Made by a program: the position numbers and the translations under genes. DNA of 10,311 nt from Gemmatimonadales bacterium. GTDB lineage: Bacteria; Gemmatimonadota; Gemmatimonadetes; Gemmatimonadales; GWC2-71-9. This document shows, piece by piece, positions 1-5,535 of the stretch (positions are counted from its first letter, which is position 1; each line of letters begins with the position of its first letter). Location: NCBI GenBank assembly GCA_013813145.1, contig JACCSE010000202.1, positions 1 through 10,311 of the forward strand, given 5' to 3'. The notes beneath the pieces were generated by a model. The model searched no databases, had not been told where the DNA came from, and saw only the letters and a program-made list of their open reading frames with translations.

Positions 1-707
1 CCCTGGTGCCTGTGCTCATGCCGCTGCTCGCGAGGCTGAGACAACTGTTCGACCTCGACGCGGAGCCGTCGGCGATCGATGCCCATCTGGAGCAGGGTGG
101 ACTGGGAGTGCTGGTGCGGCAGCGCCCCGGGCTGCGTATCCCGGGCGCCATCGAAGGCTTCGAGGTCGCCCTCCACGCGCTGCTCCGCGGGTCGACCCGG
201 GTGGGCGGCGCGCCGGGTGAACTCCCGCGGCGCGTCACCGCGGCCCTGGGCGCACCGATCGACACGGGATTCCCGGCACTCAACCGGCTCGCGCCGACCG
301 CGGAGCGCGTGGCCGAGTCGGGGGCATCCGGTCTGGCGGCGCTGGGTATCCCGCGCCGCCGGGCTGAGGCGGCTGCGGCGCTCGCGCGAGCGGTGGCGGG
401 GGGAAGACTGCGGTTGGAACCGGGGAGCGACGTGGCCGAAACTCGTCGCGAGTTGATGGAGATCGACGGAGTGGGCGATCGGCTCGCGACGGCGATCGTG
501 ATGCGCGCGCTCTACTGGCCGGACGCGTTTCCCGATTCGGATCCCGCGCTCCAGCGCGCCGCGGGAGTGGCGAGCGCGCGGGCCCTTCGCGATGAGGCGG
601 AGAAGTGGCGCCCCTGGCGGGCCTACGCCGCCCTGCACCTCTGGCTGGGCGACGAGGAGGCCACCCGCCGGCGCGGTGTCAGCGACGCCACGTCGGCGGC
701 CAGCTAG
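1..707 (+). CDS. AlkA-type 3-methyladenine DNA glycosylase, C-terminal part (5' end outside window)
   Basis: Base-excision repair enzyme of the helix-hairpin-helix glycosylase superfamily, which removes alkylated purines from DNA in the cytoplasm. The frame is open at the left edge. The first in-frame GTG is at position 6, but homology to AlkA (the LARLRQLFDLDAEP segment) begins at once, so the start lies upstream. The gene may be a stand-alone alkA or the tail of an Ada-AlkA fusion. Counting from the codon at position 6, the helix-hairpin-helix is at about 148-170 (EIDGVGDRLATAIVMRAL). The catalytic aspartate is D179 in AFPDSDPALQ, and the family's WRPWRAYAALHLW end is at 201-213. The ending is normal for the family. 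One oddity is residues 59-70, where the usual G-Q-x-V-S DNA-contact segment is replaced by LLRGSTRVGGAP in unchanged register. The gene converges on the next one with 19 bases between stop codons. Confidence 0.9.
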   Translation, partial: LVPVLMPLLARLRQLFDLDAEPSAIDAHLEQGGLGVLVRQRPGLRIPGAIEGFEVALHALLRGSTRVGGAPGELPRRVTAALGAPIDTGFPALNRLAPTAERVAESGASGLAALGIPRRRAEAAAALARAVAGGRLRLEPGSDVAETRRELMEIDGVGDRLATAIVMRALYWPDAFPDSDPALQRAAGVASARALRDEAEKWRPWRAYAALHLWLGDEEATRRRGVSDATSAAS

Positions 708-726
708 AGACCGGAACCAGCCGGCG

Positions 727-1842
727 TCACTGCCGGCAGGAAGTCCTTGCGTGGGCTTTGGCCTTGGCGGAGATATCGGCCATGGCACTCTTGATGTCCG
801 AGCGGCTGAAGTAGTCGAGGTTGTGGGTCCACATGATGAACGCGCAGGCGTGGCTCTGATTGAGCAGCGCGGTTCCGATACTCCGGATTTCGCTGGCGCT
901 CATCGCGTACTTGCCCTTGGTGTAGCCGGCAATCCCGCTGGAGCCGTTCCCGCCGTCGAGCACGTTCATGCCCACCGTCAATCCCAGGCCCCGACTCTTT
1001 GCCGCGGCCACCTCCGCCGCGATCCACTTCGTGGCGTCGCCTGTGGCGCGCCCGTACTGAGCCCAGCCGGCGTCCAGATAGACGTAGTTGACCGGCGCAC
1101 TCGCGAGCCAGCTCGGCACTACTCGAACGAAGGTCGCCATCCCGGGCCAGATCCGCTTGCTGTGCTTTGCCATCTCTTCCAGCGTAGCCTGCGAGATGAT
1201 CTTGCCGCCCCATCTCTGCGCGCGATGAGGTTCGTCGATCAGGTAGTGGCCCACGATCGTGCCGTCGGCGAGGTACGGGTCCAGGTTGACGGTCTTGAAC
1301 CGATCCACCAGCGCCTTCCATTTGGTCAGGCTGAAGGTCCGATCGTCGTTCTGTACGTAGCGGTCGTGCCCCATCGACAGCTTCATGATTGCCCGGCCGC
1401 CCTTGGCTCGAGTCTCGGATAGCTGGGGGAGGATGGTCTTCGGGCTCAAGGCACCGCCCTGCATCCAGCCGGTGAGCATGCTGTTGAGGTACGAGGCCGG
1501 CATGCTGAATGAGCCGAACAAGATCCCCGCATGCGAACCGGCTAATCCGGTGACCCCGATCGAATCGACCGGCGGCAGAGCCGTCGAATCTGGAGGGGCC
1601 GCGGCCGAGTCGCCCGGGGCTGGCAGAGTTGAGTCGCCTGGAGCCGGAGCCGTGGTGTCGATGGGAGCGGCGGGGGTGCTGTCGCCGGGAAGGCGACCAA
1701 GGGAATCCGCCGGAACAGCGGCGGTCGTCGGCGAGGGTCCGACCCCGTCCTCGCCGCATGCGGCGCCGACGATGAGGAGGATCGCGCCGGTGATAGCCTG
1801 AAATCCGGCGCGGCGCCCCGGCAGTGTCCAAAGCCCGATCAT
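727..1842 (-). CDS. Lipoprotein with Asp-Ser repeat linker and TIM-barrel glycosidase-like domain
   Basis: Predicted exported lipoprotein of 371 aa; I do not recognise a named family. The start chosen is the ATG at 1842. It leaves a short basic start, a hydrophobic run (FQAITGAILLIVGAAC) and lipidation Cys29, and a purine-rich stretch lies 8 bases upstream. An in-frame ATG at 1893 would add 17 residues before the signal peptide and is less likely. Residues 34-94 are a low-complexity Pro/Asp/Ser linker with an Asp about every eight residues (D46, D54, D62, D70, D78, D85, D93). Residues 103-365 look like an alpha/beta barrel of the glycosidase type: alternating strands and helices, GHYLIDEPH with E204 at a possible acid/base position, VNYVYLDAGW near D257, and AFIMWTHNLD near the end. 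Glycosidase activity is inference only. It could also be a non-catalytic carbohydrate-binding barrel. It has its own promoter, so it need not be co-transcribed with the upstream oxidase gene. Confidence 0.8.
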   Translation of the reverse strand: MIGLWTLPGRRAGFQAITGAILLIVGAACGEDGVGPSPTTAAVPADSLGRLPGDSTPAAPIDTTAPAPGDSTLPAPGDSAAAPPDSTALPPVDSIGVTGLAGSHAGILFGSFSMPASYLNSMLTGWMQGGALSPKTILPQLSETRAKGGRAIMKLSMGHDRYVQNDDRTFSLTKWKALVDRFKTVNLDPYLADGTIVGHYLIDEPHRAQRWGGKIISQATLEEMAKHSKRIWPGMATFVRVVPSWLASAPVNYVYLDAGWAQYGRATGDATKWIAAEVAAAKSRGLGLTVGMNVLDGGNGSSGIAGYTKGKYAMSASEIRSIGTALLNQSHACAFIMWTHNLDYFSRSDIKSAMADISAKAKAHARTSCRQ

Positions 1843-1850
1843 ACGCGCTT

Positions 1851-1858
1851 TCCCCCCC
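1851..1858 (-). promoter_or_regulatory. Purine-rich ribosome binding site deciding the lipoprotein start
   Basis: On the minus strand a run of seven G followed by AAA sits eight bases before the ATG at 1842. It is not a textbook GGAGG, but it is the only purine-rich site near either candidate start. It supports the ATG at 1842 over the one at 1893. Confidence 0.4.
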
Positions 1859-1895
1859 GCGGAGCTGCCGGAAGCGGGGCTCGGCGGTGGCATCG

Positions 1896-1917
1896 GACCT
1901 CGAAACAGCGTGAGGTC
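1896..1917 (-). other. Small inverted repeat in the lipoprotein 5' leader
   Basis: GACCTC and GAGGTC form a 6-bp stem around a 10-base loop, inside the predicted leader between the promoter at 2018-2046 and the ATG at 1842. The hairpin could form in the mRNA. With a stem this short in GC-rich DNA it may be chance. No known riboswitch was recognised in the leader. Confidence 0.2.
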
Positions 1918-2017
1918 GCGGATTGTATGTGGGGTTCACCGTGCCGGTTACGGCCACAGTCGCGATGGAATGGTCGCCCGGATGGCGCCATCTCGTTTGC
2001 ACAGGCTCGCTGCCGGG

Positions 2018-2046
2018 AATATTCCTAGCGGGAAGGCCGCTGTCAA
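2018..2046 (-). promoter_or_regulatory. Sigma-70-type promoter for the lipoprotein gene
   Basis: On the minus strand a perfect -35 TTGACA (2041-2046) is followed after exactly 17 bases by AATATT (2018-2023), which matches four of six positions of the -10 consensus. Transcription would start near 2011. That gives a leader of about 170 bases to the ATG at 1842. The AT-rich -10 stands out from the surrounding GC-rich DNA. The rest of the gap from 1843 to 2110 holds no supported gene. Confidence 0.6.
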
Positions 2047-2110
2047 CCCGAACAAACCGGCTGTCGCCGCACCCCTGCAGGGTCGGGACGGAAGGGCCGA
2101 GGTGGCTCCG

Positions 2111-4363
2111 TTATTCGAGATGCAAGGTCGCCTCGTTGGAGCACGTCGTGGTCCCGACCAGGCATACCTTTAGCCTGTACGTGGCCGCGCCTACGCACCG
2201 ATGGGCGGTGATGTGGCGCCCGTCATTTGGCGTGCTCTTGATCAGCCGCCCATTTCTGTAAAGGTCCACCATGGTCCCGGTCGCGCCACTCCAGCGGTAC
2301 GTAATGTAATGTTTGACCGAATCCGTCCGGCCCGACACGGTGAGCGAGATCGGCAACGCTGCCGAGACTGTCACCGACGATGACCGTTGACCAACCGCGC
2401 CGTCGGTATCGGTCACCGTGAGCGTCACCTGGTACGTGCCGGGGGCGGCATAGGTGCGGCGCGGGTTGCGCGCGGCCGAACTCGCCCCGTCTCCAAAAGC
2501 CCAACTCCACTTGGCCACGCCACCGTCGACGTCCGTGCTCCGGTCGGTGAAAGAGCAGGCGAGGCCGGAGCAGGTGTAGCTGAAATCGGCCTTCGGCGGC
2601 GTATTGGTCGGACCGGGATCGGAGCCTGAGCCCACCCGGATGAATCTCGCCACGGACGGCACCCCCGTGGTGTCGAGAATGAACAGCATGTAGTCACCCG
2701 GCGGAGCGTGGTTGCGGCTCGAGGGGGCGGAGACGACCAGGCCCCCCGCTTGGGGATTGAACGACAGCGGCTGAAATCGCTGGTTCATGTCGAACGCGTG
2801 GGTCGTGGACCCGAGACGAACCAGGCTCACCTTGGCGATCGCGCCCGCCTCCGGCGTCGCGACCGTGAACGAGGCGCCGTAACCCACCCGCGCGGGAACC
2901 TCGGTGATGGTCGGGGGCGGACCCTTGAAGAGGTAGGGCGGCGAGAACAGCTCTGCGTTCCGCTGACCCAGTTGGCCGCCGCCGTTGCCGCTTCCGGTGT
3001 GCAGGACACGACCATCCGGCAGCAGGATCGAAGTCGAGTGGTACGCACGCTTCACCGAGTTGCCGGCAAGCGTCGTCCACGTCCCTGTGGTCGGGCTCCA
3101 CAGCTCGGCCGGGTGCACCGCCTCCTCGAAATCGTTGAACCCGGTTCCGCTGCTGCCACCCGTGGCGAGCACCTCTCCGGTGGGAAGGACCGTGGCGTTG
3201 AGATGCCGGCGGGGAAATGCCATGGATCCGGTCCACTGCCAGGCCGGCGCGGCGAAATTGAGATCGATGGTTTCGGCGGTATTGGTGGTACGGCCGCCGC
3301 CCACGTACAGCACCTTCCCCACGTCATACATCACCGCAGCTCCGTAACTGCGGGAGCCGTACAGCTGATAGGCGACCGTGGTCCAGGAACCGGTGCCGGC
3401 CAGGTCCAGGTACCTCGAGGGTTCCGACTGGCCCGCGTAGAAAAGCTTGCCGTTGGGCGCGAGGAAAGCGCGCGGGTAGTAGGGCAGCACACGCGCGGCG
3501 CCCTCGAGCACCCGGACGCCGTTCGGCGTCCAGACCTCGGGCTCGCTGACCTGTGCCCCCGCCTGGTCGCGGCCGGCCAGGATAGCCACGTCTCCGTTTC
3601 CCATGGTCGTGTTCGTGGGATACCATCGCCCGCGCCGCATCGGTGTGGACGAGCTCCAGCTCGCCGCATGGGGAGCGAAGAGTGTGTTGTCCGGAAGGCC
3701 GTGGTCTTCGCTGATATGGCCGCCCGACACCAGCAGGCGGCCGTCGCCGAGGAACGAATGTCCCGCGCAGAACAGCAGCGCCGGGCTCGGCACCGAGGTG
3801 AACAGCCCCGAAGCAGGATTCCAGAGCTGCGGCGTTCCGGACTCTCCCCACGAGAGTACCCGGCCGTCGGGGAGCAGGCTCAGGTGAACCGCGGTGATGG
3901 GCCATGGAAACTGCGCGCTCCACTCCCCTGAGGCCTCGCCTGCGGCCGCCGCGACCGAGGCGGACAGGCTGGAGGGGCCACAGGGCATGCCCCGGTTCCG
4001 CCGGCGCGCCACCCGCTGATCGTTCAGGTAGAGCTCCACCTCGCCCCGGCCCCTGGTCTCCAACTCGGTCTCACTGAAGCCCTCGTCCTCGCTCCGCCCT
4101 TCCCGAAGCGTGAGGCTGCCGGTCTCGTCAGTGCCGGCCACGCGGTACGTCACGCGTACCGCCGAGCGCGTCGCATTGGTTGCCAGAAACTTGTTGCCGC
4201 AGATGTAGACCAGGTCGAGCGGCGCAAGCGTGCCTTCGTCGCCGGCGTCCTCCGACTCGGCGAGCGCCGACCGCGCGCGAGGCGCCTGGGAGCCGTCCTC
4301 GCATGCGCCCAGACCGAGAATCGAGAAGATGCCGAGTACGAGGGAGAACCCTTGCCGATTCAT
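2111..4363 (-). CDS. Copper-radical oxidase lipoprotein (galactose/glyoxal oxidase-like) with PKD and C-terminal domains
   Basis: Predicted exported copper-radical oxidase, 750 aa. This family oxidises primary alcohols or aldehydes with O2 and gives H2O2, using one copper and a Tyr-Cys cofactor. The start chosen is the ATG at 4363; a TTG two codons upstream (4369) is possible. The signal peptide ends in GLGAC, with lipidation Cys21. Residues 48-130 form a small cysteine-bearing domain (C55, C128). Residues 147-480 are the Kelch-type propeller, with repeats such as LLPDGRVLSWG. Residues 485-578 are the galactose-oxidase-type C-terminal beta domain (DUF1929 type). Residues 590-668 are a PKD domain (WSWAFGDG), and 669-750 is a possible fibronectin- or Ig-like domain. 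All key residues are present: C199 (LLFCAGH), Y248 (RGRWYPT), Y441-H442 (RAYHS) and H522 (TTHAFDMNQR). The substrate cannot be read from sequence; a surface glycan is inferred from the neighbours. Confidence 0.9.
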   Translation of the reverse strand: MNRQGFSLVLGIFSILGLGACEDGSQAPRARSALAESEDAGDEGTLAPLDLVYICGNKFLATNATRSAVRVTYRVAGTDETGSLTLREGRSEDEGFSETELETRGRGEVELYLNDQRVARRRNRGMPCGPSSLSASVAAAAGEASGEWSAQFPWPITAVHLSLLPDGRVLSWGESGTPQLWNPASGLFTSVPSPALLFCAGHSFLGDGRLLVSGGHISEDHGLPDNTLFAPHAASWSSSTPMRRGRWYPTNTTMGNGDVAILAGRDQAGAQVSEPEVWTPNGVRVLEGAARVLPYYPRAFLAPNGKLFYAGQSEPSRYLDLAGTGSWTTVAYQLYGSRSYGAAVMYDVGKVLYVGGGRTTNTAETIDLNFAAPAWQWTGSMAFPRRHLNATVLPTGEVLATGGSSGTGFNDFEEAVHPAELWSPTTGTWTTLAGNSVKRAYHSTSILLPDGRVLHTGSGNGGGQLGQRNAELFSPPYLFKGPPPTITEVPARVGYGASFTVATPEAGAIAKVSLVRLGSTTHAFDMNQRFQPLSFNPQAGGLVVSAPSSRNHAPPGDYMLFILDTTGVPSVARFIRVGSGSDPGPTNTPPKADFSYTCSGLACSFTDRSTDVDGGVAKWSWAFGDGASSAARNPRRTYAAPGTYQVTLTVTDTDGAVGQRSSSVTVSAALPISLTVSGRTDSVKHYITYRWSGATGTMVDLYRNGRLIKSTPNDGRHITAHRCVGAATYRLKVCLVGTTTCSNEATLHLE

Positions 4364-4399
4364 TCGCAATATGTGAGGGGAGCGCTGGAGGGAGGGCCT

Positions 4400-4428
4400 A
4401 CCTTACTCTCGGACTCCGACACTGTCAA
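4400..4428 (-). promoter_or_regulatory. Sigma-70-type promoter for the first copper-radical oxidase gene
   Basis: On the minus strand a perfect TTGACA (4423-4428) is followed after 17 bases by TAAGGT (4400-4405), which keeps the first, second and last positions of the -10 consensus. The predicted start of transcription is near 4393, about 30 bases before the ATG at 4363. No clear Shine-Dalgarno sequence lies before that ATG, so initiation may rely on a weak site. Confidence 0.5.
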
Positions 4429-4542
4429 GAACTCCGCCGAAGGCCCGGGCAAACAGCACTACTCCGGTACGCATTGCGACATAGATTGAGACCCGCTCGT
4501 TACGCGAGGGAAGGCTCCGCTCCTCGTCGTCTGAGGTCCAAC

Positions 4543-4558
4543 TGGCAAGCGACTTGCA
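4543..4558 (+). promoter_or_regulatory. Sigma-54 (-24/-12) promoter for the sulfotransferase gene
   Basis: TGGCAAGCGACTTGCA matches the sigma-54 core TGGCAC-N5-TTGC with one mismatch (A for the C after TGGCA). The invariant GG (4544-4545) and GC (4556-4557) are separated by exactly ten bases, as sigma-54 requires. Transcription would begin near 4569, giving a 22-34 base leader to the candidate start codons at 4591 and 4603. Sigma-54 promoters need an enhancer-binding activator. No activator gene or clear upstream binding site is visible in the window. Confidence 0.7.
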
Positions 4559-4590
4559 AGTGTGGCGGCTTCCCTTTTGCCCTGGAAGTC

Positions 4591-5529
4591 ATGCCCGCCC
4601 CAATGAAAGGCCATGAGTTAGTGACGAATCGGCAGAAGATTCAGGTCACCAAACCGATCTTTATCGTGGGGACCGGGCGCTGCGGCTCGACCGCGTTTCA
4701 CAAGATCCTGGCGCCGCATCCTCAACTGATGTGGCTCTCGGGATTCGCCGAGGAATTTCCCCAGAAGCCGGCCTGGAACCGCTGGGCCGTGACGGCGGTG
4801 GGCAACCCGGTGCTCCGCCGGCTGCTCGGCACCCGAATCAAGCCGGGCGAGAACTATGGCTTCTGGTACTCACATGCGTACGGCTTCGCCGAGCCAGGCC
4901 GGGATCTCGTCCGATCGGACGTAACTCCCCGAGTCAAGAAGCAGGTGCGCGCGGTCATCGAGCGCATGCTGACGCCCCAGCGCAACCGGTTGCTCGTCAA
5001 GCTCACCGGCTGGTCGCGCATCGGGTTTCTGAACGAGATCTTCGAGGATGCGAAGTTCATTCACATCGTGCGGGACGGCCGGGCGGTGGCCAGCTCGCTG
5101 CTGCATATCAACGCGTGGCAATGGCGCGGCTGGTACGGGCCGTATAGCTGGCGCTATGGTCCGCTGTCGCCCGAGGACCAGGCGGTCTGGGAGGCCAGCG
5201 ATCGCTCGTTCGTGGCACTGGCGGGGCTCCAGTGGAGAATTCACACCCGGGCGATCGAGGCGGCACGGCGAGCGCTCGACCCGAGCCGGTTCCTCGAGGT
5301 CAGGTACGAGCCGTTCTGCGACGACCCGCTGGGGACCTGCCGTCGAGTCGTGGAATTCGCCGAGCTGGAGCCCTCCGAGGCCTTCGAACAGCACGTCAAG
5401 GCATCGCCGATCGAAGACCGGGTCAGCCGCTGGCGCGCCGACCTGAGTGCCGAGCAGCAGGCCCTGCTGACGAACCTGCTGCGCGAGGACCTGCAGCGAT
5501 ACGGCTACGACGTCTCCGGGGCCGGGTGA
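4591..5529 (+). CDS. PAPS-dependent sulfotransferase
   Basis: Predicted cytosolic sulfotransferase, 312 aa from the ATG at 4591, transferring sulfate from 3'-phosphoadenosine-5'-phosphosulfate to a hydroxyl or amine acceptor. The 5'-phosphosulfate loop is at residues 22-40 (PIFIVGTGRCGSTAFHKIL). The 3'-phosphate motif is at 156-171 (FIHIVRDGRAVASSLL), with R161 and S168/S169 as likely ligands. The C-terminal SRWRADLSAEQQ matches the usual end of the family. No signal peptide is visible. The start is uncertain: ATG 4591 has GGAAG only two bases before it, ATG 4603 has no clear site, and GTG 4621 has AAAGG ten bases upstream. All three leave the PAPS loop intact. An open frame continues upstream to 4180, but that part is antisense to the neighbouring oxidase and lies before the sigma-54 promoter. 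The acceptor is unknown; a glycan, lipid or small molecule is possible. The stop lies six bases from that of the convergent second oxidase. Confidence 0.88.
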   Translation: MPAPMKGHELVTNRQKIQVTKPIFIVGTGRCGSTAFHKILAPHPQLMWLSGFAEEFPQKPAWNRWAVTAVGNPVLRRLLGTRIKPGENYGFWYSHAYGFAEPGRDLVRSDVTPRVKKQVRAVIERMLTPQRNRLLVKLTGWSRIGFLNEIFEDAKFIHIVRDGRAVASSLLHINAWQWRGWYGPYSWRYGPLSPEDQAVWEASDRSFVALAGLQWRIHTRAIEAARRALDPSRFLEVRYEPFCDDPLGTCRRVVEFAELEPSEAFEQHVKASPIEDRVSRWRADLSAEQQALLTNLLREDLQRYGYDVSGAG

Positions 5530-5535
5530 CCCGCT

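Noticed and set aside
720..737. Inverted repeat GCCGGC-N6-GCCGGC between the convergent glycosylase and lipoprotein genes, considered as a terminator
   Set aside because: There is no T-run on either side and the repeat overlaps the end of the lipoprotein coding sequence. GCCGGC repeats are common by chance in this composition.
704..2002. Long minus-strand frame overlapping the lipoprotein gene in another phase
   Set aside because: Its translation is rich in Arg, Gly and His and has no domain logic, while the other phase encodes a signal peptide, a lipobox and a folded domain. It is a shadow frame caused by high GC.
2072..2100. Stretch GGGACGGAAGG, reminiscent of conserved loops in SRP RNA or the c-di-GMP-I riboswitch
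   Set aside because: Only a few bases agree and the flanking paired elements are not found. On this strand it lies downstream of no gene it could control, since both neighbours are on the other strand.
2708..3931. Plus-strand open frame of about 400 codons opposite the first oxidase
   Set aside because: It lies fully antisense to a propeller gene with intact catalytic motifs, and its translation has no recognisable domain. Stop codons are rare on the opposite strand of GC-rich genes.
4180..4590. Upstream extension of the sulfotransferase frame
   Set aside because: The extension overlaps the oxidase gene antisense and crosses both promoters. The sulfotransferase family begins shortly before its PAPS loop, so a start at 4591 or later fits better.
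5523..5533. Palindrome CGGGTGACCCG at the convergent stops of the sulfotransferase and second oxidase, considered as a terminator
   Set aside because: The stem is very short with almost no loop and no T-run follows, so there is no support for intrinsic termination.
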